A stretch of DNA of 64,000 nucleotides, from NCBI RefSeq assembly GCF_000026105.1, contig NC_008027.1, positions 1,298,501-1,362,500 on the forward strand, written 5' to 3'. Shown piece by piece: positions 46,780 through 57,590 of the stretch. The notes beneath the pieces were generated by a model. It saw nothing but the letters and a program-made list of their open reading frames with translations. It did not search any database and was not told the origin of the DNA. This DNA comes from Pseudomonas entomophila L48 (lineage in GTDB: Bacteria; Pseudomonadota; Gammaproteobacteria; Pseudomonadales; Pseudomonadaceae). Each line of letters opens with the position of its first letter. Within the stretch, counting starts at the first letter, position 1. Made by a program: the position numbers and the translations under genes.

Positions 46780-47547
46780 TTACGCTTCCCCCAGGTAGGC
46801 CTTGATCACATCAGGGTTGCCGCGGATCTCGTCCGGCGTGCCATCGGCCAGGGGCGTGCCCTGGTTGATCACCACGATGTGGTCGGAAATGCTCATCACC
46901 AGCTTCATGTCGTGCTCGATCAGCAGCACGGTCACGTTGTGGGATTCACGCAGGTAGGCGATGAGGGCCTTGAGGTCCTCGGTCTCCTTGGGGTTAAGGC
47001 CGGCGGCCGGTTCGTCGAGCATGATGATCCGTGGCTGGGTCATCATGCAGCGGGCGATTTCCAGGCGCCGTTGCTGGCCGTAGGCGAGGGTGCCAGCGGT
47101 GCGGTTGGCGAACTCGGTCAGGTTGACCTTCTCCAGCCAGTACTGGGCGCGCTCCATGGCCTCCTTCTCGCTGCGGCGGAAGCTCGGGGTCTTGAACAGG
47201 CCGGCGAAGAAGTTGGTGTTGAGGTGGCGGTGCTGGGCAATCAGCAGGTTTTCCAGCGCGGTCATTTCCTTGAACAGGCGCACGTTCTGGAAGGTCCGCA
47301 CCACGCCCTTGCGAGCGATCTGATGGCCGGCCAGGCCCTGGATCGGCTGGCCGTCAAGCAGGATGGTGCCGCCGCTGGGCTTGTAGAAGCCGGTGAGGCA
47401 GTTGAACACGGTGGTCTTGCCGGCACCGTTCGGGCCGATCAGCGCGACCACCTGTTTCTCCTTGACGGTCAGGCCCACGCCGTTGACCGCCAACAAGCCG
47501 CCGAAGCGCATGCTCAGGCCGCTGACTTGCAGAATTTCGCGGCTCAT
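46780..47547 (-). CDS. braF: Branched-chain amino acid ABC transporter ATPase BraF/LivG
   Basis: 255-residue ATPase: Walker [13 protein letters not shown], signature [16 protein letters not shown], Walker [14 protein letters not shown]-loop [11 protein letters not shown]. LivG-type with the longer helical insert around [13 protein letters not shown]. Overlaps braE by four bases. Confidence 0.96.
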   Translation of the reverse strand: MSREILQVSGLSMRFGGLLAVNGVGLTVKEKQVVALIGPNGAGKTTVFNCLTGFYKPSGGTILLDGQPIQGLAGHQIARKGVVRTFQNVRLFKEMTALENLLIAQHRHLNTNFFAGLFKTPSFRRSEKEAMERAQYWLEKVNLTEFANRTAGTLAYGQQRRLEIARCMMTQPRIIMLDEPAAGLNPKETEDLKALIAYLRESHNVTVLLIEHDMKLVMSISDHIVVINQGTPLADGTPDEIRGNPDVIKAYLGEA

Positions 47548-48796
47548 CGAGGCAGCTCCATGTGCGGACGTTGCATAGGCAGCAGGCCTTGCGGACGCCA
47601 GATCATCATCAACACCATCAGCGCACCGAACATCAGCATCCGGTATTCGCTGAACTCACGCATCATCTCCGGTAGCAGGATCATCACGATGGCCGCGAGA
47701 ATCACGCCCAACTGCGAACCCATGCCGCCCAGCACGACGATGGCGAGGATGATCGCCGATTCGATGAAGGTGAACGACTCCGGTGTCACCAACCCTTGGC
47801 GGGCGGCGAAGAAGCTGCCGGCGAAGCCGGCGAAGCAGGCGCCCAGGGTGAACGCCGAGAGCTTGATCACGGTGGGGTTCAGGCCCAGCGCACGGCAGGC
47901 GATCTCGTCTTCACGCAGTGCTTCCCAGGCCCGGCCGATCGGCATGCGCAGCAGGCGGTTGATGACGAACAGGGCCAGCAACGCCAGCAGCAGGGCCACC
48001 AGGTAGAGGAAGATCACCTTGTTGATCGAGTTGTATTCCAGCCCGAAGAACTCGTGGAAGGTCTGCATGCCTTCGGCGGCGCGGCGTTCGAAGGTCAGGC
48101 CGAAGAACTCCGGCTTGGGGATGTTGCTGATGCCGTTGGGGCCGCCGGTCCAGTCGGTGAGGTTGCGCAGGAACAGGCGAATGATTTCGCCGAAGCCCAG
48201 CGTGACGATCGCCAGGTAGTCGCCGCGCAGGCGCAGCACCGGGAAACCGAGCAGGAAACCGAAGGTGGCGGCCATCAGGCCGGCGATCGGCAGGCACACC
48301 CAGAAGCTCCAGCCCAGGTAGTGGGAGAGCATGGCGTAGCTGTAGGCGCCGACGGCATAGAAGCCCACGTAACCCAGGTCGAGCAGGCCCGCCAGGCCGA
48401 CCACGATGTTCAGGCCCAGGCCCAGCAACACGTAGATCAGGATCAGGGTGGCGATGTCGACCGCGCCGCGCGAGCCGAAGAACGGCCAGATCAGCGCCGC
48501 GACGATCAGCCCGATGATGACCCAGCGCTGGGTCTTCGGCAGGGTGAGGAAGTTGGTTACCGAAGGCGGTACCAGCTTGCGCTCCGAGCGGCGGCCCATC
48601 ACCGCGCTCCACTGCTTGTCGAACAAGACGCGCAGGAACATCAGTACCGAGCACGCGGCGATGATGCTGATGGTGAACGAGCCCTGGCTGTGCACGATCA
48701 GGCTGATGCCGTCGATGCTGAGCTTCAGGCCCAGCACCGGGAAGGCCACGGCCCAGACCAGCAAGGCGCTGAAGAACGCCTGTTTGAGATTTCTGT

Positions 48797-48800
<4 letters not shown>
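47544..48800 (-). CDS. braE: Branched-chain amino acid ABC transporter permease BraE/LivM
   Basis: 418-residue permease with about ten membrane helices, N-terminal extension typical of LivM, and the coupling helix region [17 protein letters not shown]. Overlaps braD and braF by four bases on either side. Confidence 0.95.
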
Positions 48801-49720
<920 letters not shown>

Positions 49721-49901
49721 TACAGCGCTCCTAAAAACCTGATTTGCATTTCTCTGGCGGGGGTGGCCCAGGCCCATTTGTTCTCGCGGTCTTCGCCACG
49801 TGATCGTTGTGCGGGCACTGCCAGGAAACCGCGGGTGACGGTTTTAAGATTTTCAGGTGAACCGGCTCCCGGATCGCGGGAATCAGGTCCATAGAACCTC
49901 G

Positions 49902-49935
49902 TAAAACAAAGCCCACTGCTCGCACAGTGGGCTTC
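49902..49935 (-). terminator. Hairpin terminator/attenuator between braC and braD
   Basis: On the minus strand AAGCCCACTG-TGCGAG-CAGTGGGCTT then TGTTTTAC. Located just after braC; partial termination here would give much more binding protein than permease, the usual ratio in such operons. Confidence 0.85.
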
Positions 49936-49958
49936 TCGGTCAGCTATTAGTCACGCAG

Positions 49959-51074
49959 TTACTGAGGGGAAACTTCGGTCTTCGGCTTGCCGAAGTGCCA
50001 TTCGTAGACCACGAACTTGAAGTCCTTCAGGTCGCCCTTGGCGTCGTACGACAGGTCGCCAGTCGGGGTCTTGAAGGTGCCGGCGTGGATCGCTTCGGCC
50101 ACCTTCGTGGTGTCCTCGGACTTGGCCGCCTTGATACCGCCGGCGATCAGCTCGACCGCGGAGTAGGCCGGGAACACGAACGGACCGCTCGGATCTTTGC
50201 CGTCGGCCTTGATGGCGTCGACGATGGCCTTGTTCGCTGGATCTGCGTCGAACGACTTCGGCAGGGTGACCAGCAGGCCTTCGGAGGCGCCCTGGGCGAT
50301 CTGCGAGATGGAGTCGTTACCCACGCCTTCCGGGCCCATGAACTTGGCTTTCAGGCCTTTCTCTTGAGCCTGGCGCAGGATCAGGCCCAGCTCTGGGTGG
50401 TAGCCGCCGTAGTAGACGAAGTCGACGTTGTTCTGCTTGAGCTTCTGGATGATCGAGGAGAAGTCCTTGTCACCGGCGTTCAGGCCTTCGAAGACGGCCA
50501 CCTTGGTGCCTTTCTTCTCCAGGGTCTGCTTGACCGCGGTGGCGATGCCTTCACCGTACTGCTGCTTGTCGTGCAGGACGGCGACCACTTTCGGTTTGAC
50601 GTGGTCGGCGATGTAGTTGCCGGCGGCCGGGCCCTGGGCGCTGTCCAGGCCGATGGTGCGGAAGATCAGCTTGTAGCCACGGGCGGTGATTTCCGGCGAG
50701 GTGGCGGCGGGGGTGATCATGATCACGCCTTCGTCTTCGTAGATGTCGGACGCAGGCTGGGTGGAGCTGGAGCACAGGTGGCCGATCACGAACTTGACGC
50801 CATCGTTGACCACTTTGTTGGCGACGGCCACGGCTTGTTTAGGGTCGCACGCGTCGTCGTATTCCTTGGCTTCGAGCATCTTGCCGTCGATGCCGCCCTT
50901 GGCATTGATGTCCTTGATGGCTTGCTTGGCACCGGTGAACTGCATGTCGCCGTATTGAGTCACGGGACCGGTCTTCGGCCCGGCGATACCGATCTTGATG
51001 GTATCGGCGGCAAACGAATGGCTGGCAACCCCGGCCAGAACCATTGCGGCAAACAGCTTGGAAATCTTGATCAT
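49959..51074 (-). CDS. braC: Branched-chain amino acid binding protein BraC/LivK
   Basis: Periplasmic Leu/Ile/Val receptor, 371 residues. The signal peptide is ISKLFAAMVLAGVASHSFA, cleaved before ADTIKIGIAGPKTGPV. Typical blocks: YDDACDPKQAVAVANKVVNDGVKFVIGHLCSSST, YGEGIATAVKQTLEKKGTKV and YYGGYHPELGLILRQA. First gene of the operon. Confidence 0.96.
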   Translation of the reverse strand: MIKISKLFAAMVLAGVASHSFAADTIKIGIAGPKTGPVTQYGDMQFTGAKQAIKDINAKGGIDGKMLEAKEYDDACDPKQAVAVANKVVNDGVKFVIGHLCSSSTQPASDIYEDEGVIMITPAATSPEITARGYKLIFRTIGLDSAQGPAAGNYIADHVKPKVVAVLHDKQQYGEGIATAVKQTLEKKGTKVAVFEGLNAGDKDFSSIIQKLKQNNVDFVYYGGYHPELGLILRQAQEKGLKAKFMGPEGVGNDSISQIAQGASEGLLVTLPKSFDADPANKAIVDAIKADGKDPSGPFVFPAYSAVELIAGGIKAAKSEDTTKVAEAIHAGTFKTPTGDLSYDAKGDLKDFKFVVYEWHFGKPKTEVSPQ

Positions 51075-51195
51075 AGTGCTCCACTCATTCTGTTGTAATT
51101 CTTATAGTCCTGAGGCCAGGGCTACAGACCGGGCGGGATTCGCGGCCTGGCTACGCCATGCCGTAAGCCCACCTTCCCCCGGAACATGTCCCGGA

Positions 51196-51211
51196 ACTGT
51201 ACCGGTACAGT
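51196..51211. promoter_or_regulatory. Perfect 16-bp palindrome ACTGTACCGGTACAGT
   Basis: Exact two-fold palindrome in the 360-base gap between divergent braC and the DUF2288 gene, 122 bases before braC. It is GntR/MocR-like in form. No other gene-like content is visible in the gap. Confidence 0.6.
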
Positions 51212-51434
51212 GTAGAGCGCCGTCCGAGCGCTTGAAAAGCGGGCGAAAAGCGTCTGTCTCGAGGGGTGTCGCCTGGTCGACATAAAGATACAGAAAAGCG
51301 CCATCAATTTGCCTGCATCTTCGGCCCGTCCCCACAAACTCGGGCCGGATCGACCAAATTACGTATTTGAAATCAGGTTTTTCTGCAAAAATGCCGACCT
51401 TTTTTGTTGGTCGATTCTTTGCGCAGGTAAACCC

Positions 51435-51740
51435 ATGACTGATCAAGTAAGCACCCTCTATGCCAAATTGCTCGGCGAGACCGCCATCATCGAGTGGAAA
51501 GCCCTGGAGCGTTTCTGGGCCAAGGGTGACCTGATTTGGGTCGACCCCAGCCTCGACCTGATCGCCGTTGCCGAGGCGATGGCCGAGAATCGCAGCGAGA
51601 TCTTCGCCAAGTGGCGTAGTGATGGCACTGTCGGACCGGTTTCCGCCGAGCAGGCGCTCGACCTGCAAACCCGCGATCCAGAGATCTGGGCGGTGGTGGT
51701 TTCGCCGTTCATCGTGATCCAGGCGAAGAAAGCGGAATAA
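51435..51740 (+). CDS. DUF2288 family protein
   Basis: 101-residue acidic cytoplasmic protein (MTDQVSTLYAKLLGETAIIEWKALERFWAKG ... EIWAVVVSPFIVIQAKK), a proteobacterial DUF2288 family of unknown function. AGGTAA precedes the ATG; the longer frame runs into non-coding AT-rich sequence. Confidence 0.85.
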   Translation: MTDQVSTLYAKLLGETAIIEWKALERFWAKGDLIWVDPSLDLIAVAEAMAENRSEIFAKWRSDGTVGPVSAEQALDLQTRDPEIWAVVVSPFIVIQAKKAE

Positions 51741-51892
51741 GCACGCGCTTTTTTAGTGCGTGAAAATGCGCAGGCGCCTCGCGGTGGTGCGCGTTGACGC
51801 TCACGTAAGGTGGAAACAAGTAACAGTGGCGGGGTGATTTGGCGGGGCGGTAACAGTTTACGGCATGCGTAATGGGTGGGCGGGTGATGCGC

Positions 51893-51978
51893 GTAGGAGC
51901 CGGCTTTGCCGGCGAACACCGGCGCCGCCGGTGCCAGCCACCGCGGCGCTTGGTTCGCCAGCAAGGCTGGCTCCTACA
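51893..51978. repeat. REP inverted element
   Basis: GTAGGAGCCGGCTTTGCCGG ... CCAGCAAGGCTGGCTCCTACAG with inner CGGCGCCGCCG pairing, between DUF2288 and the convergent tubulin-like gene. Confidence 0.87.
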
Positions 51979-51991
51979 GGCGTGGGGCGGC

Positions 51992-54223
51992 TTAGTAGTC
52001 CACGCGCCCGGTGTGGCTATTCAGCGAGATCACCCGGGTCTTGCCGATACGGTGCCTGAAGATTTCGCGCAGGTACTTCACCGCCTTCTTCACGCACTCG
52101 CGCGACAGGCGAATGTCGTTGATCGACACGAAGCGGCTCTTGTCGTTGATCAGCTCGCGGTACTTCTTCTCGTACATCGGCTTGATCGCGTACCAGTTGG
52201 TGTCGAGGATCTTCGCCGGGTTCTCGAATTCGTTCAGCAGGTCGTCGATGCTGTCTTCATCGAAGTGCTCGCTGGTGATGAAATCGAGGATGGCGTTGTC
52301 CAGGGTGTCGTCGAAGCGGTACGGGGTGCGGGCGAAGCAACGCTTGATGAACGCCACGATCAGGGTCAGGAAGTCGTCCGACAAGCACGGGCTCTTGGCG
52401 ATCAGGGTGGTCAGCGACAGGTTGGCCGAGGCGCCGATCACCAGCGCGTAGCGCTTGAGCGTGGTGTTGGGGAACAGGCTGTTGAGGTGGGTCTTGAGCC
52501 GGTTCAGGTCCATGTACGACAGCTTGTAGTCCTTGGGCAGCGAGACGATCGACACCACCGACGAACAGTTCTTGAAGAAGTGCAGGTCGTGCAGCGCCGC
52601 GGCGTCGTAGCCCGAGGCCTGGTACTGCTCCAGCGCGGCGCGGTAACGGCGCGACTCGATCGGCAGCAGGCTGATGCCTTCGATGGCCTGGGTCTGCTTG
52701 TTGAAGTGCGGCAGGTCGATGGAGCGGAAGAACAGGTCGTCGATATCCAGGCGCGGTTGCTCGCGCTCGAACACCTTGAACTTGTCCGAACCCTGGGCCG
52801 GGATCTCCGGCACCACCGACTCGGCATAGGCGATGGCCACGGGGCCGGCCAGGCTCATGAACAGGTCGTTGGCGTCCAGGCGGATGGTCTCGCCGATGTC
52901 GATGCCAGCGCGGCGGAAGTAGTTCTGGTCGTAGTCGGTGGTCACCGCCTGGGCGGTGAGGATGTTGAAGATCTGCTGGGAGATGTACTGGTTGGCGTGC
53001 TTCTCCATGGCGTTGACGTCGATGTTCTGGATCGTGCCGTCGTCGCTCTCTTCGGCGTAGCGCATGATGTCGTTGGAGATCAGCATCATCGCGTTCCATG
53101 GGCGAATGCGGCCCATGACGCTGGCTTCGCTGCTGTCTTCATTGTCGAAGTTGTACGAGAAGTCCCATTCCTCCGACAGGTATTTGCACAGCAGGCGCCC
53201 AGCGTTGATGTGCAGGGCTTCGGACATCTCGCTGCGGTGGTCGGAGGCGTTCGGCAGCACGCAGATGCCGCTGGTGAAGATCGGTTCGAAGACGAACGAG
53301 TGCCCGCTCTTGCCGTCGTTCTCGTCGGCCGGCTTGGTGTCGAAGGTCTTGTTCATGTACGAGTACTGCTGGGCCAGGCCGAATTCCGAAGCCATGCCCG
53401 AGCCGGTACCGCCGCCGGCGCTGAAGATGTAGAAGTACAGGCGCGACTGGTTGGCCTTGATGCCGCAGGAGTCGATCAGGTATGAGTGGATCAGCTTCCA
53501 GTCGGCGCTGGAGAAGCGCTGGGTGTCCTTGTTGAGGATGATCTTGGCCAGGTACTGGCCGAGGATCGGCGCGTTGCCGGCGCCGCCGGCATGCACCTCG
53601 GACAGGTCCATGATCTTCATCTTGCTGTAGTCGCGCAGGAAACCGCCGCGCTCGCCCTTGCGCGAGAAACGGATGCGCCCGGCGATGTCCTTGTCCAGGT
53701 CGCCGAGCATGACCAGGGGCTCTACCAGGAATACTGGTTTGGTGCCCTTGTTCTGCACCAGGCGCAGGTTCTGGCGGATCCAGCGCGCCGGGCTGTAGCC
53801 GGTTTCGCCCTTGTTTCGGTCCTCGTTGTTGAACTCGTTGAGGAAGAACGTGCGGGCGTTGTACACCAGCTCCGCCACGTCCAGGGCGATGTTCGAACCG
53901 CAGCGGCCCAGGCCGATCAGGCACACCGAGGGGAACTGCTGCTCCAGGCGCAGCTGGTCTTCGTTCTCGACGTGCAGGTTCTGCGGGAACACCAGGTCGC
54001 GCAGGCCGTCGAGGTTGTCGAGGATGCGCTGGATGTCCTGTTCGGTGAAGTACAGGTACTGCTGCGCCGGCAGACTGCGGCTGGCAGGAAGATCTCGAGC
54101 ACCACTGGCAGTCAGTGACGTGGGAGTGAGCGACGACTCAGGGACCGCATTGGCAGAAGTGTTCGTAGAGGTCATAGTGCGCCATTTGCCTGGAGTGGTG
54201 GGTTCCCCGTTGGAATATGTCAT
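51992..54223 (-). CDS. Tubulin/FtsZ-superfamily GTPase-like protein (Tubulin_2-like)
   Basis: 743 residues. After a polar 50-residue N-terminus, the tubulin/FtsZ GTPase fold is visible: nucleotide loop CLIGLGRCGSN (residues 101-111), phosphate loop SAGGGTGSGMASE (GGGTGSG 270-276), base-contact LISNDIM (382-387) and a T7-like RLDANDLFMS (448-457) with two Asp in DxxD spacing. The C-terminal ~250 residues are extra, highly charged and helical. Much longer than FtsZ (~390), so a distinct subfamily. Start could be the ATG at 54175. It is not in a division cluster; it stands alone, divergent from the dehydrogenase. Function unknown. Confidence 0.85.
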   Translation of the reverse strand: MTYSNGEPTTPGKWRTMTSTNTSANAVPESSLTPTSLTASGARDLPASRSLPAQQYLYFTEQDIQRILDNLDGLRDLVFPQNLHVENEDQLRLEQQFPSVCLIGLGRCGSNIALDVAELVYNARTFFLNEFNNEDRNKGETGYSPARWIRQNLRLVQNKGTKPVFLVEPLVMLGDLDKDIAGRIRFSRKGERGGFLRDYSKMKIMDLSEVHAGGAGNAPILGQYLAKIILNKDTQRFSSADWKLIHSYLIDSCGIKANQSRLYFYIFSAGGGTGSGMASEFGLAQQYSYMNKTFDTKPADENDGKSGHSFVFEPIFTSGICVLPNASDHRSEMSEALHINAGRLLCKYLSEEWDFSYNFDNEDSSEASVMGRIRPWNAMMLISNDIMRYAEESDDGTIQNIDVNAMEKHANQYISQQIFNILTAQAVTTDYDQNYFRRAGIDIGETIRLDANDLFMSLAGPVAIAYAESVVPEIPAQGSDKFKVFEREQPRLDIDDLFFRSIDLPHFNKQTQAIEGISLLPIESRRYRAALEQYQASGYDAAALHDLHFFKNCSSVVSIVSLPKDYKLSYMDLNRLKTHLNSLFPNTTLKRYALVIGASANLSLTTLIAKSPCLSDDFLTLIVAFIKRCFARTPYRFDDTLDNAILDFITSEHFDEDSIDDLLNEFENPAKILDTNWYAIKPMYEKKYRELINDKSRFVSINDIRLSRECVKKAVKYLREIFRHRIGKTRVISLNSHTGRVDY

Positions 54224-54367
54224 CTAGCCATCACGGAGAAATTTCGCGACTTTATCAGTGCGTCTTTTTCTTGTGCGATAGGGGTTTTCCCTAGGCGTTC
54301 TAAGGTTTTCTCCTCGCACCCGCATTGCATCGTCCGTTTGTCACGCTTCTTTAATCTGGAGTCGTTC

Positions 54368-55255
54368 ATGAATACTGCTTTGCCTTCGCTGGGGTTCGCC
54401 GGGATCGGCCTGATGGGCTTGCCGATGTGCCGTCGGCTGCTGGCGGCGGGTTATCCGCTGACCGTGTGGAACCGCAGCCCGGACAAGTGCGCCGAACTGG
54501 TTGCCGCAGGGGCGCGTCTGGCCGCGAGCCCTGAGGATCTGTGCAATGGGGCGGACATGGTGTTGCTGTGCCTGGCCGACACGGCGGTGGTGCGCGAGGT
54601 GGTATTCGGCGAGGGGGGCATCGCCAGTGGTGGGCGCAGCGGCCAGTTGCTGGTGGACTTCTCCAGCCTGGAGCCCACCGCCACCCGTGAAATGGCCGCC
54701 GAACTGGCGGCGCTGCGTGGCATGGCCTGGCTCGATGCGCCGGTGTCGGGCGGCACCCCGGGCGCCGAGGCCGGTACCCTGGCGATCATGGTCGGTGGCG
54801 AGGCCGCGGACCTGGAGCGGGCGCGCCCGGTACTCCTCACCCTTGGTCAGCGGGTGACGCACATGGGCGGTGTCGGCGCGGGGCAGGTGACCAAGGCCTG
54901 CAACCAGATGATCGTCGCCTGCAATGCGCTGGTGATCGCCGAGGTGGTGGCTCTCGCCGAGCAGTCAGGGGTGGACGCCAGCTTGATCGCCGAGGCATTG
55001 GCCGGCGGTTTCGCTGACTCGAAACCCTTGCAAATCCTTGCCCCGCAAATGGCCGAGAGCCGTTTCGAACCGGTCAAGTGGCATGTGCGCACCCTGCTCA
55101 AGGACCTCGACACCGCGGTGAAATTCTCCCGCGAGCAGGGCTCGGCAACGCCGCTCAGTGGCCTCGCCGCGCAATTGATGCGTCTGCACGGTAGCCAGGG
55201 CTACCTGCAAAAAGATCCGGCGACCCTGGTAGCGCTCTATCGCAGCAAGGGCTGA
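54368..55255 (+). CDS. 3-hydroxyisobutyrate/beta-hydroxyacid dehydrogenase family
   Basis: 295-residue NAD(P)-binding oxidoreductase: GFAGIGLMGLPMCRRLLAAG (dinucleotide site), DAPVSGGTPGAEAGTLAIMVGG (substrate site) and catalytic Lys in GAGQVTKACNQMIVA. May be a tartronate semialdehyde or 3-hydroxyisobutyrate dehydrogenase; valine breakdown would fit the nearby bra genes, but that is inference. Start at 54368 behind GGAG. Its last 101 bases overlap the antisense EAL gene. Confidence 0.87.
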   Translation: MNTALPSLGFAGIGLMGLPMCRRLLAAGYPLTVWNRSPDKCAELVAAGARLAASPEDLCNGADMVLLCLADTAVVREVVFGEGGIASGGRSGQLLVDFSSLEPTATREMAAELAALRGMAWLDAPVSGGTPGAEAGTLAIMVGGEAADLERARPVLLTLGQRVTHMGGVGAGQVTKACNQMIVACNALVIAEVVALAEQSGVDASLIAEALAGGFADSKPLQILAPQMAESRFEPVKWHVRTLLKDLDTAVKFSREQGSATPLSGLAAQLMRLHGSQGYLQKDPATLVALYRSKG

Positions 55256-57419
55256 GCGTGTCGTGCTGGCGGTCGAGCCGTTCGAGCACCGGCCGCAGTT
55301 CGCTTGGCGGCAACGGGCGGCTGAGCAGGTAACCTTGCAGGCAATCGCAGCCGTGGGCGGCGAGGAACGCCTGTTGCTCGGGCGTCTCCACGCCTTCGGT
55401 GACCACCTTCAGGTGCAGGGTGTGGGCCATGATGATGATCGCCTGGACGATTTCCCGGTCCTTCTGGTTACCGGGCACTTCCTGGATGAATGAGCGGTCG
55501 ATCTTCAGCACGTCCAGCGGCAGGCGCTTGAGGTAGGCCAGGGACGAATAGCCTGTGCCGAAATCGTCGATCGACAGGGCCACGCCCTGGGCGCGGATGC
55601 GCTTGAGCAGCTCGATGGTGTGGTGGATGTCGCCCATCAGGGCGTTCTCGGTGACTTCCAGCTCCAGCTGGCGCGCGGCCAGGCCCGCCTGGAACAGCGC
55701 CATCTCCACTTCCGTGGCCAGCTCCTCACGGCCCAGGGTCAGGGCCGAGCAGTTGACCGTGACCTTGAGGTGGCCATAGCCATGCCGGTTGAGCTGGGCC
55801 AGGTCTTCACAGGCGCGGCGCAGCACCCACAAGTCGAGCTCGGCGATCAGGCCGTTGGCCTCGGCGATGGGGATGAACCGATCAGGGCTGAGCAGCCCAT
55901 GTTGTGGGTGCTGCCAGCGCACCAACGCTTCGAGCTTGCTGACCCGCCGGCTGTGCAGGTCGAAGATCGGCTGGTAGTACACGCACAGCCCACGCTCCTC
56001 GAACAAGGCCAGGCGCAGTTCTTCTTCCAGTTGCAGCTCCAGGGTGGCGCGGGTCTTCAGGCCGCTGCTGAAGAAATGCAGGCTGTTACGCCCGCAGCCC
56101 TTGGACTGATAGAGCGCCAGGTCGGCATTCTTCAACAGCTCTTCGGTGCTGTGGCCGTCGTCGGGGAAGATACTGATACCGATGCTGGTGGTCATCACCA
56201 TGCGTCGTCCGGTCAGGTCGATCGGCTCCTTCATCCGCTGCATGATGCGCTGCGCGAGGTGGCGCGCCTCGTCGCGGTTGTTCAGGCTGGTGACGATGCA
56301 GAACTCGTCGCCACCGAAGCGCGACACCAGGTCGTTGCCGCGGGTTGCCGCCTTGATATGCCCGGCGATGACCTTGAGCAGTTCGTCACCGGCGACATGC
56401 CCGAGGCTGTCGTTGATGCGCTTGAAGTGGTCGATGTCGAGGAACATCACCGCCAGCATGCCGTCGTTGGCGCTTTGCTCGGCCAGGCGCTCGGCGAACA
56501 CCTGGTTGAAGCCGCGACGGTTGACCAGGCCGGTCAGGGCGTCGAAGTGAGCGGCCTGTTGCAGGGACACCCGGGCCTGGTCGAGCTGGCTGAGCAGCAG
56601 GTTGACCCGACGCAGGTCGTGCTCCTTGCTTTGCAGTTTCTTGTCGGCCAGCGCGGCGCTGATGCTGCTGCCGCTGATCAGCAGGGTAATGACGGCAATG
56701 GTCAATGCCAGTTGCAGGCTGTTGTCGGTGGCGGGCAGGCGCAGGGCGGTTTCACCGGGTATCACCAGGGTCATCGCGGCCATGCCGGTGAAATGGGTGA
56801 GCACGATACCGCCCGCCATCAGCACGCTGGCGCCATGTTTCATCAACAGGTGCAGGGTGCCGCTGCCCTGGCGGAAGTAACGGGCCATCAACAGCGCCAC
56901 GAGACTTGTAGCCATGGCGATGCCGACAGAGGCCAGCAGCAGCCCGGTCTGGTAGTACTGATGGGCGCTGGTCTGCAACGCGGCCATGCCAACGTAGTGC
57001 ATGGTGCTGATGCCCAGGCCGATGAACAGCGTGGCCTGCAGGTAATGGCTAAGACGCATCTCGCTGCGGTCGAGGCTGTTCATCGCCAGCCAGGCGGCAA
57101 TCAGGGCGATCAGCAAGGACAGGGCGGTCAGGGGAGCGTCATAGTGGAGTTCCAGCGGGGCCTGAAAGGCCAGCATGCTGATGAAATGCATGGCCCAGAT
57201 GCCACCGGCCAGGCAGCAGGCACCTAGCACCCGCCATTGTCGGCGCGCCGTGGGGTCCTCGCTATGGCTCTGGCGTTCGGCCATGTCCAGGGTGGCGAAG
57301 CAGGCGGCACTGGCCACGGTGAAGGCGAGCAGCACTAGGAAGGGGTTGTGTCGGCAGTCGAGGATGATTTGTCCGGTCGCCGGTAGCTCGGCGAACAATC
57401 GCAGTCCCAGCCACTCCAT
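55155..57419 (-). CDS. MHYT-GGDEF-EAL c-di-GMP signalling protein
   Basis: 754 residues. An N-terminal MHYT sensor with seven membrane helices and the motifs AMHFISM, TMHYVGM and THFTGM (probably copper/gas sensing), then GGDEF (intact SRFGGDEFC; DALTGLVNRRGF) and EAL (LEALVRW, LEVTENALM, IDDFGTGYSSLAYLKRLPLDVLKIDRSFI) domains. Both enzymes look active, so it could make or break c-di-GMP, like MucR. Start at 57419 with GAGGCC upstream. The C-terminal ~34 residues after the EAL domain are encoded opposite the dehydrogenase gene. Confidence 0.9.
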   Translation of the reverse strand: MEWLGLRLFAELPATGQIILDCRHNPFLVLLAFTVASAACFATLDMAERQSHSEDPTARRQWRVLGACCLAGGIWAMHFISMLAFQAPLELHYDAPLTALSLLIALIAAWLAMNSLDRSEMRLSHYLQATLFIGLGISTMHYVGMAALQTSAHQYYQTGLLLASVGIAMATSLVALLMARYFRQGSGTLHLLMKHGASVLMAGGIVLTHFTGMAAMTLVIPGETALRLPATDNSLQLALTIAVITLLISGSSISAALADKKLQSKEHDLRRVNLLLSQLDQARVSLQQAAHFDALTGLVNRRGFNQVFAERLAEQSANDGMLAVMFLDIDHFKRINDSLGHVAGDELLKVIAGHIKAATRGNDLVSRFGGDEFCIVTSLNNRDEARHLAQRIMQRMKEPIDLTGRRMVMTTSIGISIFPDDGHSTEELLKNADLALYQSKGCGRNSLHFFSSGLKTRATLELQLEEELRLALFEERGLCVYYQPIFDLHSRRVSKLEALVRWQHPQHGLLSPDRFIPIAEANGLIAELDLWVLRRACEDLAQLNRHGYGHLKVTVNCSALTLGREELATEVEMALFQAGLAARQLELEVTENALMGDIHHTIELLKRIRAQGVALSIDDFGTGYSSLAYLKRLPLDVLKIDRSFIQEVPGNQKDREIVQAIIIMAHTLHLKVVTEGVETPEQQAFLAAHGCDCLQGYLLSRPLPPSELRPVLERLDRQHDTLSPCCDRALPGSPDLFAGSPGYRADASIARRGH

Positions 57420-57590
57420 TGCAGGCCTCTTCGTCGAGTGAGCCTTTGTCCCCACTGAGCGCGGATGGACACTGTTCCTGCAGGAGTATAGGAAGGGGTG
57501 CTTAAGCCTTCCTGATTAATGGCACTTTGATCTCTATCGTTTGGATATGAGGCTAATAGCGCAGCGGTCTAAACGAGTGTTTTGTGAGTG

